64,000 bases of DNA. Source: Candidatus Geocrenenecus dongiae. GTDB lineage: Archaea > Thermoproteota > Nitrososphaeria_A > Caldarchaeales > Wolframiiraptoraceae. The translations under genes and the position numbers were made by a program. The notes under the pieces were generated by a model, which saw only the letters and a list, made by a program, of their open reading frames with translations, did not search any database and was not told the DNA's origin. Location: assembly GCA_023267855.1 (NCBI GenBank), contig JALNLN010000005.1:21558-85557 (forward strand), in the 5' to 3' direction. Below, piece after piece: positions 52,899 through 62,277 of this stretch. Position 1 is the first letter of the stretch. Every line of letters starts with the position of its first letter.

Positions 52899-54281
52899 CT
52901 ATAATATATGATAGACGTCCAATACATGGAGTATGAAGAAGAGGAATCTATAGACTATGTAGAGAAGGAGTAAAACAGCAGATATAGATAAAATCTTTAA
53001 ACTTACTATTATTGATCTTCTAACGGTATCTATTATGAAAGTATAGCCGAGAAGAGTATTACTGTAAAGAATTTGAGAGAATGTTCTCGCATACTCTTCT
53101 GGAACTACTGCGACTTCAGTTATAGTGAAGTAGGCGATGAGTATGGAGATCAATCTAACAGCTAGAGAAGACATGAATAACACAACGTAGTCTTCTCTAA
53201 ACATTATCCCGAAAATAGCTGATAAAAATTGAGATAGATTCGTTATCAATGTTAAAAGTAAGCTTATTCTAACTATACCTATCAAGCTTCGCTGTCTAGC
53301 AAATAAGAATAATCCTAGAAAATTAGCTCCCATGAATGTGAAGCTTCCGAAGAAAGATACACCTACGTGTAGTATCGGTAGAGGTGATAAAACTGCAAGT
53401 ATAGGTGTAAGACTGGTTAGGAAAAGAGAAATCCTAAGTTTCTTGAAAGATGCTTTAGACCATAAGATAGCTGAAAACACACTTGCTAAACTTCCAGCAA
53501 AATTGATTATAGTGACAAGGTAATCAGGTGTATTCAGAACCCTCATCAAGTAAGGTGTCCACGCAAGGTTAAATATGTTAGAAGATAGTAGTAGAGCTGT
53601 AAAAAAGGATGTGATTGAGAATGTACGCTCCGGCTTCTTATCTTCTCCGACAACGCTCATTAAGATGCTTTGAGACTCTGTTTTAATAGATACTAAGAAT
53701 ATTATTGAGACCGATCCAAGCAGGCCTCCAAGTGTGAAGAGTATTTTGAACTTTGCTACATCTTTGAAAGAGTAGAATATGAATATTACGAGAATATAAC
53801 CTAAAATGTTTACAATATTTGAGACTGCTGTTCTTTTTGCCGTAATATCTCTAATATCTTCTTCACCGAGTAAACCATAGATTAGGAAGTTCGTGTAGAG
53901 GCTGGAGAAGATAGATGAAACCATTACGATCGTGTAACAGAGAATTATTGTTAATGGATCAGAAGAAAAGCCTATCGGTATAAAGAAGAGTTTCTCAAAA
54001 ACGTAGAAGAGTAAAAACTCATTTCTAGAAATTCTAGAAATAAACTTAAAGTACTTGTAGATAAGCATCGAGGTTAATGTAGAAATGATGGTTGATAAGA
54101 AAACTATACCTGAAATTAATGTAACTGGAAATCCAAGTGAGGTTAAGTAGAGTACAAAGAGGTTCCTAGACATGACTAGGTATAGACTATAGAAGAGAGC
54201 TTCTCCAGTAAGACCGATTTTAAACAAATTCTTCTCAATAACTTCTCTCAAACTCAGCCAAGTTCTAAGACCACTTCCCAT
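52899..54281 (-). CDS. MFS-like polytopic membrane transporter
   Basis: A 460-residue protein with about twelve hydrophobic segments and a charged loop in the middle (VGEDKKPERTF near residue 215), the two-by-six layout of the major facilitator superfamily. The last 40 residues add an extra hydrophobic stretch (ILSISAVLLLLYIVYRFLFFI). No substrate motif is recognised. It stands alone on the minus strand and is divergent from the phosphoglycerate mutase gene. Confidence 0.72.
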   Translation of the reverse strand: MGSGLRTWLSLREVIEKNLFKIGLTGEALFYSLYLVMSRNLFVLYLTSLGFPVTLISGIVFLSTIISTLTSMLIYKYFKFISRISRNEFLLFYVFEKLFFIPIGFSSDPLTIILCYTIVMVSSIFSSLYTNFLIYGLLGEEDIRDITAKRTAVSNIVNILGYILVIFIFYSFKDVAKFKILFTLGGLLGSVSIIFLVSIKTESQSILMSVVGEDKKPERTFSITSFFTALLLSSNIFNLAWTPYLMRVLNTPDYLVTIINFAGSLASVFSAILWSKASFKKLRISLFLTSLTPILAVLSPLPILHVGVSFFGSFTFMGANFLGLFLFARQRSLIGIVRISLLLTLITNLSQFLSAIFGIMFREDYVVLFMSSLAVRLISILIAYFTITEVAVVPEEYARTFSQILYSNTLLGYTFIIDTVRRSIIVSLKILSISAVLLLLYIVYRFLFFILHVLDVYHIL

Positions 54282-54390
54282 TAAAGCTTACCGTAAAATA
54301 TGTATTAATACGTATTTAGATTTAGTATTCTCCTTGATGTATGTTTTATAACAATATATATGGGCTACTTCGTTTATTGGTATTTGAAGT

Positions 54391-55623
54391 ATGAAAGCTG
54401 TTATCGTGGTATGTGATGGCATGGGGGATAGACCATCGAGGATTCTGAAAGGTCTTACACCACTACAAGCTGCAGAAGCAGAAGTATTCAATGAAATTGC
54501 TAGACTTGGAGAATGTGGTATAATAGATGTGATTTCACCTGGTCAGCCTCCTGGAAGTGATACAGCTCATCTCGCATTATTTGGATACGACCCCCATATC
54601 TACTACTCTGGGAGAGGAGCATACGAAGCTCTGGGAGCTGGTGTAGATCTGAAAAATGGAGATGTAGCTTTTAGATGTAATTTTGCTACAGTAAATCAGG
54701 AAGGAGTAGTAGTAGATAGAAGAGCGGGTAGAATATCAACAGAAGAAGCAAGGATACTTGCTGAAGCACTTAAAGATATAAAACTTGAAGACGCTGAAAC
54801 AATATTCCTCTCAACAGTAGAACATAGAGGTGTTCTTGTATTAAGAGGAGAGAAACTTTCTAGGATGGTCTCAGATGTAGATACCCATGAACTTGGAGTA
54901 AAAATTCCTGAACCTCGACCACTTGAAGATAGTGAAGAAGCTAGACGTACAGCAAGAATACTAAAAGAGTTTATAGAGAAGGCTAGAAAGATTCTAGAAG
55001 AACATCCACTAAACATAGAGAGAGCTTCTAGAGGATTAAAACCTGCAAACATCATTCTCCCACGTGGTGCAGGAACACTACCAAACATTAAGCCCATAGG
55101 AGAAATGTGGAATATTAAAGCAGCGGCTATAGCTGGAGGAGCACTCTACAAAGGAGTTGCGAAAGCTTTAGGTTTCGATATTATTAATGTTCCAGGGGCT
55201 ACTGGAACGGTGAACACAAATTTGAAAGGAAAAGTTGAATACACTATAAATGCTTTAAAAAATTATGATCTTGTATTTCTCCATATTAAAGCAACAGATA
55301 CGGTCAGCCATGATAAAGATCCTCTTAAAAAGAAAGAAGTTATAGAATGGATTTCTAGAGAACTTCACCCACTCTTAGAAATAGTCAGGGAGAAGGAATA
55401 CTACCTAGTCTTAACTGCAGATCATACAACACCTTCAGAGATAGGAGATCATAGAGGTGATCCTGTACCGTTAGCGATCATGGGGCCTGCTGTTAGAAGA
55501 GACTGGGTAGAGAGATATGATGAATTAGCGTGTGCGAGAGGAGGTTTAGGTAGGATTAGAGGTATAGATCTAATGAGAATACTGATGAACTATATGGATA
55601 AAGTCCCACTCTTTGGTGAGTGA
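54391..55623 (+). CDS. apgM: 2,3-bisphosphoglycerate-independent phosphoglycerate mutase, archaeal type
   Basis: A 410-residue member of the alkaline phosphatase superfamily. VVCDGMGDRPSRIL binds metal, the catalytic serine region is PPGSDTAHLALFGYDP, and VFLHIKATDTVSHDKDPLKKKEVIEWI plus LTADHTTPSEIGDHRGDPVPLAI supply the remaining metal ligands. It interconverts 3- and 2-phosphoglycerate, the step before enolase (18.2 kb). A TATA-like ACAATATATATGG about 35 bases upstream suggests its own promoter and a short leader. Its end overlaps the opposing DedA gene by about 30 bases. Confidence 0.94.
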   Translation: MKAVIVVCDGMGDRPSRILKGLTPLQAAEAEVFNEIARLGECGIIDVISPGQPPGSDTAHLALFGYDPHIYYSGRGAYEALGAGVDLKNGDVAFRCNFATVNQEGVVVDRRAGRISTEEARILAEALKDIKLEDAETIFLSTVEHRGVLVLRGEKLSRMVSDVDTHELGVKIPEPRPLEDSEEARRTARILKEFIEKARKILEEHPLNIERASRGLKPANIILPRGAGTLPNIKPIGEMWNIKAAAIAGGALYKGVAKALGFDIINVPGATGTVNTNLKGKVEYTINALKNYDLVFLHIKATDTVSHDKDPLKKKEVIEWISRELHPLLEIVREKEYYLVLTADHTTPSEIGDHRGDPVPLAIMGPAVRRDWVERYDELACARGGLGRIRGIDLMRILMNYMDKVPLFGE

Positions 55624-56198
55624 ACATATCTCTTGTAGAGCATATAGATGACGGTGGCGATTATTATCAAGGATACGGAGATCCATGATATTAATGTAAA
55701 GTTCTCTTCAACGAGTTTTACTGCTTCCCTTCCCCACATCCCTATTAGCACCGCTTCAGATATAAGTCTAACACCTCTTCCAGCCAGGCATACTATAAAG
55801 TATCCTGCTAGATTGCTTAGCCTAAGTAGTCCAGAAGTTATCGTGAATGCTTTAAAAGGTATCGGTGAGAATGCAGCTACGAATACAGCTATCAAACCAT
55901 ACTTACGATACACCTGCTCTGCTTTCATTATGCTACTCGGCTTTAGTAATTTTTCAGCTATAGGTCTACCTAGCTTCAATCCAATTACATACCCTACTAG
56001 TGCTCCGAAAGATGAAGAAAGAGTTGCAGAGAAACCATAGAGCAGAGAGTTGGCTGGATCCACTAAAACCAGAGGAATCAAGAAAACATCTGGAGGAATT
56101 GGAAAGATAAATGCTTCAAGAAAAGAGATTATTACGAGCCCAGTAAAGCCAAGTGAAGAAAAATATGAAACTAAGAGATCTAGATCAATTAACCCCAT
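55590..56198 (-). CDS. DedA/VTT-family membrane protein
   Basis: A 202-residue protein of the DedA (SNARE-associated/VTT) family. FLEAFIFPIPPDVFLIPLVL near the N-terminus and GYVIGLKLGRPIAEKLLKP, AAFSPIPFKAFTITSGLLRL and AGRGVRLISEAVLIGMWG are the typical re-entrant-loop motifs; SWISVSLIIIATVIYML is the final helix. Some family members flip or transport lipids such as undecaprenyl phosphate or phosphatidylethanolamine; the substrate here is unknown. It is convergent with apgM. Confidence 0.88.
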   Translation of the reverse strand: MGLIDLDLLVSYFSSLGFTGLVIISFLEAFIFPIPPDVFLIPLVLVDPANSLLYGFSATLSSSFGALVGYVIGLKLGRPIAEKLLKPSSIMKAEQVYRKYGLIAVFVAAFSPIPFKAFTITSGLLRLSNLAGYFIVCLAGRGVRLISEAVLIGMWGREAVKLVEENFTLISWISVSLIIIATVIYMLYKRYVHSPKSGTLSI

Positions 56199-56286
56199 AA
56201 GCCTCTGGATTCTTGGATGCTAGTCTCCATAAAGATTTTTCTCTTAAAGAAAACTACATATAGTGTGGGGAAAGGTTTAGGAGAAT

Positions 56287-56679
56287 ATGGATGTTAAGGT
56301 ACCGCACTCACTTACAAGAATACCTGTAAAAGTATACTTAGAAGATGTTGGAGAATTTAGAGGCGAGTTCATAAGATTCCATGCACCATCAACAATTAGA
56401 GAACTACTTAAATTAATGCCTCTGGAAGGTTTTGCAGCTAAATGGGATTACGCAGTTTATTTTCAAGTAAATCTTAAGAGAGGTGCGGAGAAGATTATTT
56501 CTAAGATCTCTCCAGGAGATATACTTTACTGGCCTCCTGGTCCATACATTGTTTTAGCTTTTAGAGAAAGCCTGCCTCCAGCTCAGATAGTTAAGATAGG
56601 TGAAATGAAAGAAGGCGTTGAAGAAATGTTTAAGATTAAACATGGATCAAAAATTCGTATAACAGTTGCTATTGAGTAA
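56287..56679 (+). CDS. Cyclophilin-fold small protein (TM1367-like), second copy
   Basis: A 130-residue relative of the protein at 36.4 kb, sharing the WDYAVYFQVNL and GDILYWPPGPYIVLAFRES core and the C-terminal region that ends in a basic strand (KIKHGSKIRITVAIE). No enzymatic residues are apparent. It is a single gene in front of the convergent S25e gene. Confidence 0.72.
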   Translation: MDVKVPHSLTRIPVKVYLEDVGEFRGEFIRFHAPSTIRELLKLMPLEGFAAKWDYAVYFQVNLKRGAEKIISKISPGDILYWPPGPYIVLAFRESLPPAQIVKIGEMKEGVEEMFKIKHGSKIRITVAIE

Positions 56680-56689
56680 CTACTCTCTA

Positions 56690-57076
56690 TTATTCTTTCT
56701 TCTTTTTCTTAGATGTTTTCGGTGCTGGTGTTTTTTCTTTAACTTCTTCTTTCGCAGCATGTTTTTCAACAGCTGCAGCTATCTCTACAGGTGCGTAGAT
56801 CTTAAAATCACTATCTCCAGCTACCAACTTTACTAACTTCATTTCTGCTAATCTATTGAGAACCTGTTTAGCTATGGATAATTTTATACCGAACTTTTCA
56901 GCTACTACTGTCGGTGTAAGATATTTCTGAGTTTTTATAAAGCTCACTACTTCATCTATACTAGGTGGAATTACCCCACCCGACATCTTCTCTTTTGTCT
57001 GCTGTTTTTCTTCTTCCTTACTCTTCAATAACTTCTTTTCAAGTTGGCTAATACTAGGTTTTTTAGCGCCGCCCAT
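56690..57076 (-). CDS. rps25e: Small ribosomal subunit protein S25e
   Basis: A 128-residue protein of the S25e family, found in eukaryotes and the TACK archaea. The winged-helix part IKTQKYLTPTVVAEKFGIKLSIAKQVLNRLAEMKLVKLVAGDSDFKIYAP (about residues 48-98) is recognisable. The N-terminus is lysine-rich (KKLLKSKEEEKQQTKEK) and the extended C-terminal tail is Lys/Pro/Glu-rich (KTPAPKTSKKKKKE). Its presence is a useful taxonomic marker. Confidence 0.92.
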   Translation of the reverse strand: MGGAKKPSISQLEKKLLKSKEEEKQQTKEKMSGGVIPPSIDEVVSFIKTQKYLTPTVVAEKFGIKLSIAKQVLNRLAEMKLVKLVAGDSDFKIYAPVEIAAAVEKHAAKEEVKEKTPAPKTSKKKKKE

Positions 57077-57303
57077 CTAAAACCGCCATCATCATATAAA
57101 TGAAACTAGCTTATAAATAGATCGTGAAAAAGATCTTGTACATATTTTCTAATTGTGTATCTCTTATAAAAAAGGTTCTTTTGTCAAGGTATATTTAAGT
57201 TTTTTTGGCATATTTCCCTATTTTTTAGTTTTTTATTGGCAAAAATACATATAGTGGATAAACCTTATTGTCTCTGTTAAATTGGGTTGGAAGGTGCAGG
57301 TTC

Positions 57304-58245
57304 ATGGATATGCAGGTAGTAAATTTGACTGATAGACTAGGTAATTCTAAGATGATGAGCATACTTAGGATACAGACATGCTTATTGAAGAGTATGGTTG
57401 ATTATCTTTTATCTAGAGGTTTCGTTTGGATACTTCCTATAATGTTGGCTAAATCTACTGACCCATTATGGCCTGATCCAAGTTACAGTATTGAGAAGAG
57501 AGTAGAGGTTGAGATATACGGTGTTAAGGTTAAAACTATGCAGAGCATGATCGTCCATAAGAGAGTTCTAGTTTCACTTGGTCCGGAGAAAATATTTATA
57601 CTATCACCAAACATAAGAATAGAAAACAGAGATAGACATGCTACTGGAAGACATCTATACGAATTTACACAACTCGATCTAGAAGTAGCTTACGCAAAGA
57701 TGAATGACATATTCAGGTTATTTGAAGAAATGATAAAGAAGGCAGTAGAAGATGTAAAGAAGGAGAGACGTGAAGATCTCGAGCTCCTAGAGAGAGATTT
57801 GAAGATACCTAGCACGCCGTTCAGAGTATACAAGAGAGGAGAACTTGAAGAAAAATATGGAGCGAACTGGGAAGAAATAATTTCAATAGAATCGGTAGAT
57901 CCAGTTTGGGTTACAGACATACCTAGACAATTCTATGATTATGAAGATCTAGAAACTGGAGAATGGAGAAACTATGATCTAATACTTCCAGAAGGACATG
58001 GTGAAGTACTTTCCGGAGGAGAGAGAGAATATGAATATGAGAAGATGCTGGCGAAAATCAGACGAGACAATCTAAATATAGAAGATTTTAAAGCAATCTT
58101 AGAGCTGGCTAGAAGAGGTTTACTGAGGCCTTCAGCCGGAGCAGGACTTGGAGTAGAAAGATTCGTAAAATATGTTTGTGGATTAAAGCATATTGGAGAA
58201 GTACAACCATTCCCAAGAATCCCAGGACAAGTCATAGACCTCTAA
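57304..58245 (+). CDS. Archaeal asparagine synthetase A (AsnRS-related)
   Basis: A roughly 313-residue class II aminoacyl-tRNA-synthetase-like protein without an anticodon-binding domain. SPNIRIENRDRHATGRHLYEFTQLDLEVAYAKM (motif 2 region), LLERDL, and the motif 3 RPSAGAGLGVERFVKYVCGL fit the archaeal asparagine synthetase related to AspRS/AsnRS, first seen in Pyrococcus. It makes asparagine from aspartate and ammonia with ATP. I use ATG 57304, which has GGAAGGTG six bases upstream; a TTG at 57268 in frame adds 12 implausible residues. Confidence 0.83.
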   Translation: MDMQVVNLTDRLGNSKMMSILRIQTCLLKSMVDYLLSRGFVWILPIMLAKSTDPLWPDPSYSIEKRVEVEIYGVKVKTMQSMIVHKRVLVSLGPEKIFILSPNIRIENRDRHATGRHLYEFTQLDLEVAYAKMNDIFRLFEEMIKKAVEDVKKERREDLELLERDLKIPSTPFRVYKRGELEEKYGANWEEIISIESVDPVWVTDIPRQFYDYEDLETGEWRNYDLILPEGHGEVLSGGEREYEYEKMLAKIRRDNLNIEDFKAILELARRGLLRPSAGAGLGVERFVKYVCGLKHIGEVQPFPRIPGQVIDL

Positions 58246-58340
58246 ATACCTAAACATTACCTAAATCTCGATAGAGTAGTATCGGAAAGTAAACAGACTA
58301 TTTGAATTGAACTATATACTTCAAGCATAAATTCTTGAAT

Positions 58341-59210
58341 ATGTATGTAGGTAGTGGAGAAACTTGTAGTATGCCTAGTTTTAAAGAGTTTCTTTCCAGC
58401 AATCTTCCAGATGTTCCAAGACATCTACTACCATCTAGAGCTAGGATCGTTGATAAAGTTGCTTTGATAAGAATTCCTGAAGAACTTGATCCCTGGGCTG
58501 AAGAGATAGGTAAACTTACACTTGAGTACTATCGTAGAGTTAGGTGCGTTTATAGGTGGTATGGAGTGACGGGGATTGAAAGACTGCCGATCATAAAACA
58601 TTTGGCGGGAGAACGGATAAACATCGTTGAGCATAGAGAGTATGGATGGGTTTTGAAACTCGATATCGAGAAGCTAATGATATGTCTTGGGAATAGTTTT
58701 GAGAGGCTTAGGCTAGCTAGGATGGTTAAGAAACATGAAGTAGTTGTAGACATGTTTGCAGGTATAGGCCAATTTACGATACCTATAGCTACGATAAGCA
58801 AACCTAGAAAAATCTACGCCATAGAAATAAACTCTGAAGCATACAAGTACCTAGAAGAGAATATAAGACTGAATAGGGTTGAAGATATAGTTGAACCAAT
58901 ACTTGGAGATTGTAGAGAAATTGTTGGAAAAGAGATAAAGAAGATTGCAGATAGAGTTATCATGGGGTATTTTGGAGGAACAATTGAAGCTATACCTCAA
59001 GCTCTACAAGCAGTAAAAAATGAAGGAGGCATAATACATTTCCATGAACTCGTTAGAAGAGGAAGCGAAAAAGAATACATTGAAGAATTCAAGAAAAAAA
59101 TTGAAGAACAAGGATTCATGATAGATGTAAAGAATTGGAGGATAGTTAAATCCTACTCAAAAACAAGAAATCACATCGTGATAGATTTCTATACAAAACC
59201 TAATCTTTAA
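58341..59210 (+). CDS. taw2: Taw2/Trm5-family tRNA-modifying enzyme, probably Taw2 (wyosine pathway)
   Basis: A roughly 289-residue class I SAM-binding enzyme of the Trm5/Tyw2 family. VVDMFAGIGQFTIPIAT is the SAM site, IYAIEINSEAYKYLEENIRLNRVED follows and IADRVIMGYFGGTIEAIPQALQAV is the active-site strand. Trm5 methyltransferases have an NPP-type motif in that position; MGY is seen in Taw2, which transfers the 3-amino-3-carboxypropyl group to wyosine precursors in tRNA-Phe. The start follows a TATA-like ACTATATACTT by about 25 bases, so ATG 58341 on a leaderless message is likely. Confidence 0.72.
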   Translation: MYVGSGETCSMPSFKEFLSSNLPDVPRHLLPSRARIVDKVALIRIPEELDPWAEEIGKLTLEYYRRVRCVYRWYGVTGIERLPIIKHLAGERINIVEHREYGWVLKLDIEKLMICLGNSFERLRLARMVKKHEVVVDMFAGIGQFTIPIATISKPRKIYAIEINSEAYKYLEENIRLNRVEDIVEPILGDCREIVGKEIKKIADRVIMGYFGGTIEAIPQALQAVKNEGGIIHFHELVRRGSEKEYIEEFKKKIEEQGFMIDVKNWRIVKSYSKTRNHIVIDFYTKPNL

Positions 59211-59240
59211 TAAAGAGGTAGGGGACATATTATTTTTGAA

Positions 59241-59594
59241 ATGGATCTAGAACTGCTTAGAGAAGTAGAAAGAATTGTAAACATCGTTAATTCTGATTAC
59301 GCTATTAAGAAGAATCTTCCAAGAGAATCCATTACCGTCGAGTTGAAAGTTGAGGAAGATGAATCAATTTTTATCGAAGTAAGTGAAGAAGGTTTAAGAA
59401 TCTTAGAGGAATTTAAAGAACAGCCTGATTCAAAAATCATAGCTAAAAAAGATGTACTCATAAAGATGCTGAGAGGAGAACTTGATCCCGTTAAAGCATT
59501 CTTTCTCGGTAAAGTGAAAGTTGAGGGAAGCATAGACCTAGCATACATACTACAATCTAGAATGAAAGACTACCAGAAAATCTTAAGAAAATAA
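59241..59594 (+). CDS. SCP2 sterol-binding-domain protein
   Basis: A 117-residue single-domain protein. IVNSDYAIKKNLPRESITVELKV, KIIAKKDVLIKMLRGELDPVKAFFLGKVKVEG and DLAYILQSRM form an SCP2-type lipid-binding fold, as in many small archaeal homologues. Function is not known for the archaeal members; lipid or acyl-CoA binding is a reasonable guess. It follows the Taw2-like gene by 30 bases. Confidence 0.83.
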   Translation: MDLELLREVERIVNIVNSDYAIKKNLPRESITVELKVEEDESIFIEVSEEGLRILEEFKEQPDSKIIAKKDVLIKMLRGELDPVKAFFLGKVKVEGSIDLAYILQSRMKDYQKILRK

Positions 59595-59606
59595 GTACTC
59601 AGAAGG

Positions 59607-60041
59607 CTAGATAATCATACTAGCTATATTAGCTATTCTAGGCCATCTCTCAGCCGCTTCTTTGGCTACAGGTCCTTTGATCTCTGTTGCTTTAACATCA
59701 CCTTCAGGCGTTATTAATACTGCAGCAGTATCTTCAAAAGCTATCCATGTTCCATCAGGTCTCCTATAAGGCTTCCTCTGCCTAATTATTACTGCATGCA
59801 TAACCTTCTTCCTTAAATCTGCCGGCCCCTTCTTAACTGTTACTGAAACGAGATCACCTACACCTGCACATGGATGTTGACGATGCCTGGTCTTCATACC
59901 GTGTACCTGTATTATCTTTAATACTTGTGCTCCAGAATTATCTGCACATATAACTTCTGAACCTACATTTATGGTTCTAGGTATGTTCGGTCTTCTTTCA
60001 AGTATACCGACAGCGGAAACAGCTCTACTCTTCTTAGACAT
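59607..60041 (-). CDS. rpl14: Large ribosomal subunit protein L14 (uL14)
   Basis: A 144-residue uL14 protein with VICADNSGAQVLKIIQVHG, HPCAGVGDLVSVTVKKG and RKPYRRPDGTWIAFEDTAAVLI, including the usual N-terminal extension of archaeal L14. It is separated from S17 by 191 bases and has its own TATA-like element at 60078-60085. L24, S4e and L5, which usually follow, are absent. Confidence 0.95.
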   Translation of the reverse strand: MSKKSRAVSAVGILERRPNIPRTINVGSEVICADNSGAQVLKIIQVHGMKTRHRQHPCAGVGDLVSVTVKKGPADLRKKVMHAVIIRQRKPYRRPDGTWIAFEDTAAVLITPEGDVKATEIKGPVAKEAAERWPRIANIASMII

Positions 60042-60077
60042 GTACTCTACCCGTAATCTAATTCTAGACGAAACGTC

Positions 60078-60085
60078 TATATAAA
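60078..60085 (-). promoter_or_regulatory. Putative TATA box of rpl14
   Basis: TTTATATA on the minus strand lies about 40 bases upstream of the L14 start. In the gap between S17 and L14, it suggests that L14 has its own promoter rather than depending only on read-through. Confidence 0.5.
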
Positions 60086-60232
60086 TTATTGTAGAAATAA
60101 GTTAACAATTTAAGAAAAACGTTTAGAACTATTGTCACTAAGAGATTTATACTCAGTCAGAATATAGTACAGTGCTTGAATATTTTCCATGTTTTAATTC
60201 TCAGAGAAAAGTGGGTGGATAGTACTGTTTTA

Positions 60233-60559
60233 CTAGTCTTCTTTAGAGATTACAACGAAGCTTACAGTCTTGCTTATAGGTCTACATTCAGCTATTTTTA
60301 CTGTGTCTCCTTCCTTCACATCTATACATGGGGGAAGATGTGCAGGTATATTGCTTCTCCTCCTTTCATATCTCTTATACTTTTTAACATAGTGTAGGTA
60401 TTCACGTCTAACTATTACTGTCTTATCCATTCTCTTCTTGTAGACTGTTCCTGTTAAGATTATTCCTCTAACTTTTAAGTATCCATGAAACGGGCAGTTC
60501 GGGTCGTTACATTCTCTCTGGGGTGGGTTTACAGGTATCCCTATATTCTTCGTCACCAT
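60233..60559 (-). CDS. rps17: Small ribosomal subunit protein S17 (uS17)
   Basis: A 108-residue uS17 protein. [34 protein letters not shown] and [30 protein letters not shown] are diagnostic, including the archaeal N-terminal extension with its cysteines. The start overlaps the Rpp29 stop by seven bases. Confidence 0.95.
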   Translation of the reverse strand: MVTKNIGIPVNPPQRECNDPNCPFHGYLKVRGIILTGTVYKKRMDKTVIVRREYLHYVKKYKRYERRRSNIPAHLPPCIDVKEGDTVKIAECRPISKTVSFVVISKED

Positions 60560-60837
60560 CTTCTCACCTTTTTCTTTAATCTATCTTCTGGTCTACCAAT
60601 TAGTACACCACCTTCTACAAGTACTTTTTCATTATTCGGTAAAGTGAACTCGAAGGAATATATGTCTTTAGGTAATGTAACTATTCTCCCATTATCTTTA
60701 AGTATCTTTAAAGTCTTCATGGTTTCTCCCACAACCTCTCCTTCATGTACAGTACCATTTCTCATATTCCTAGCTTTAACTCTTAGTCCTAATAACTCGT
60801 GTTTCAATATGTTTTTAGCTGTAAGTGTTTTATACAC
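60553..60837 (-). CDS. rnp1: RNase P protein component 1 (Rpp29/Pop4)
   Basis: A protein of about 94 residues of the Rpp29 family, an Sm-like barrel that binds the specificity side of RNase P RNA (gene at 37.8 kb). [35 protein letters not shown] and [15 protein letters not shown] are recognisable. The GTG at 60837 has GAGAGAGGGG just upstream; a TTG at 60855 would add six residues. Placement between L29 and S17 is standard, although the eIF1 gene often found between L29 and Rpp29 is missing. Confidence 0.9.
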   Translation of the reverse strand: MYKTLTAKNILKHELLGLRVKARNMRNGTVHEGEVVGETMKTLKILKDNGRIVTLPKDIYSFEFTLPNNEKVLVEGGVLIGRPEDRLKKKVRRW

Positions 60838-61027
60838 GTATACCCCTCTCTCCAAGTATCGTTAGTATTCTAGCAATTCTTTTCTTAGTGTTTCTTATGA
60901 GTGAAGGTTTCTCTAGTGTTCCATGAGGTTTGCTTTTAAGTAGTATGAGTTCAGCTCTAAGCCTATCTAACTCATCTAGTAATTCTTCGTTACTCTTCTT
61001 CTTTAGCTCCTTTACCTCCTTGACCAT
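60830..61027 (-). CDS. rpl29: Large ribosomal subunit protein L29 (uL29)
   Basis: A 65-residue uL29 protein (KEVKELKKKSNEELLDELDRLRAELILLKSKPHG..., SLIRNTKKRIARILTIL). ATG 61027 is preceded by GAGGTGG with a 9-base spacing, so I prefer it to the in-frame TTG three codons earlier. It overlaps the S3 end by nearly 40 bases and the Rpp29 start by a few bases. Confidence 0.92.
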   Translation of the reverse strand: MVKEVKELKKKSNEELLDELDRLRAELILLKSKPHGTLEKPSLIRNTKKRIARILTILGERGIRV

Positions 61028-61673
61028 TATCTTCAACCACCTCTACTTTTACATCAGATAACTTGAGGTTAGATAACTTCTCAATATCTAGCTTTATTTC
61101 TTCGGGGAGCGGAGCGTCTGGTGGATATATTTTTACTTTTACTCCGAATATGCCTGTCTTTAAGAGTACGGATGCTTTTCCAACTTTTACATATTGTAGA
61201 GCGTAGTCTCCTGATTTAGGCATTAAGCCAGCTGTATATTTTTCTGTTCTAGCTCTAGCCGATGTGAGTTTTCCACTTATCTCTATCTCTACACCTCTAG
61301 CTCCAGCATCCATTATTCTTCTCAAAGCCCAGAAGGCTACTCTTCTATGTCTAATGCCTCTCTCCAATGCTTGAACTATTCTTTGAGCCATAACATATGG
61401 ATTTAGTTCCGGGACTTCTATCTCAGTTACAGTAACATTCGGATTCTCTATACCGAACTTGTTCATCAAAGTCTCTGATATTTCTTTTATCGTTTTGCCT
61501 CTCGGTCCTATGACCCTGCCTGGATGCATAGCGTATATCGTTACCCTGGTTCCTATTGGTGTAAATATTATATCTACGCCGCCGAATCCAGCATCCTTCA
61601 ACTTCTCTCTAAGATATTCTTCTATCTCTGCTTTCTTCTTTCTCTTTTCAAGTAGTTGTCTTACAGCTGACAA
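60990..61673 (-). CDS. rps3: Small ribosomal subunit protein S3 (uS3)
   Basis: A 227-residue uS3 protein. The KH domain has IYAMHPGRVIGPRGKTIKEISETLMNKFG, followed by ELNPYVMAQRIVQALERGIRHRRVAFWALRRIMDAGARGVEIEISGKL, and a short acidic C-terminus. It begins with a TTG that follows the L22 stop codon directly, so coupling with L22 is tight. Confidence 0.95.
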   Translation of the reverse strand: MSAVRQLLEKRKKKAEIEEYLREKLKDAGFGGVDIIFTPIGTRVTIYAMHPGRVIGPRGKTIKEISETLMNKFGIENPNVTVTEIEVPELNPYVMAQRIVQALERGIRHRRVAFWALRRIMDAGARGVEIEISGKLTSARARTEKYTAGLMPKSGDYALQYVKVGKASVLLKTGIFGVKVKIYPPDAPLPEEIKLDIEKLSNLKLSDVKVEVVEDNGQGGKGAKEEE

Positions 61674-62132
61674 TTATTCTTTCACCTCACCTATTACCTC
61701 TATATGTGTTAATGTTTTGTTATATGGTGTAGCTCTACCAAAAGCTCTCTCAATAAACTTCTTGATAACTCTTCCCTTATGAGCTACAGCATACCTTATT
61801 ATAACACTATCTGGATCGAGACCTTTGAATTCAGCATTAGCTTCAAGACTTTCAAGAAGCTTTAACATATGTTTAGCTATTTTTACTGGATAACCTCCTG
61901 GACCCCTAGTTTGTGCATGGTGTGCTCTCTTCTTCCTATATCTCCTGTAGGGTATCATCTTCTTCATAGCGATAACATCTTCCATAAGTTTCTTTGCTTC
62001 AGGTATTGTTAAACCTACGATAGCTCTACAAACTTCTCTAGAAAACTTTGGAGAAACATCAATCTCTCTGAGACTGGCTTTAACGGTTCTAGCTGGATCG
62101 AGATCTTTAACTGAATAATCCCAGTGAGGCAT
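61674..62132 (-). CDS. rpl22: Large ribosomal subunit protein L22 (uL22)
   Basis: A 152-residue archaeal uL22 protein. MPHWDYSVKDLDPARTVKASLREIDVSPKF, YRRYRKKRAHHAQTRGPGGYPVKIAKHML and VIRYAVAHKGRVIKKFIERAFGRAT identify it. A TATA-like ACTTAAATAG about 60 bases upstream on the minus strand may be the promoter of the L22-S3-L29-Rpp29-S17 operon. Confidence 0.95.
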   Translation of the reverse strand: MPHWDYSVKDLDPARTVKASLREIDVSPKFSREVCRAIVGLTIPEAKKLMEDVIAMKKMIPYRRYRKKRAHHAQTRGPGGYPVKIAKHMLKLLESLEANAEFKGLDPDSVIIRYAVAHKGRVIKKFIERAFGRATPYNKTLTHIEVIGEVKE

Positions 62133-62277
62133 CTTTCATCAGCCTTCTAGCTCTCCCCTAATGCCGACACCTATCAAACCCGCTATTTAAGTTTCAATAA
62201 AAAAGAAAACTAGATAAATGAATGAAAAATCTTAACTTAACATACATCTCCATACTACTTCTTCTCTACCGTAAGGT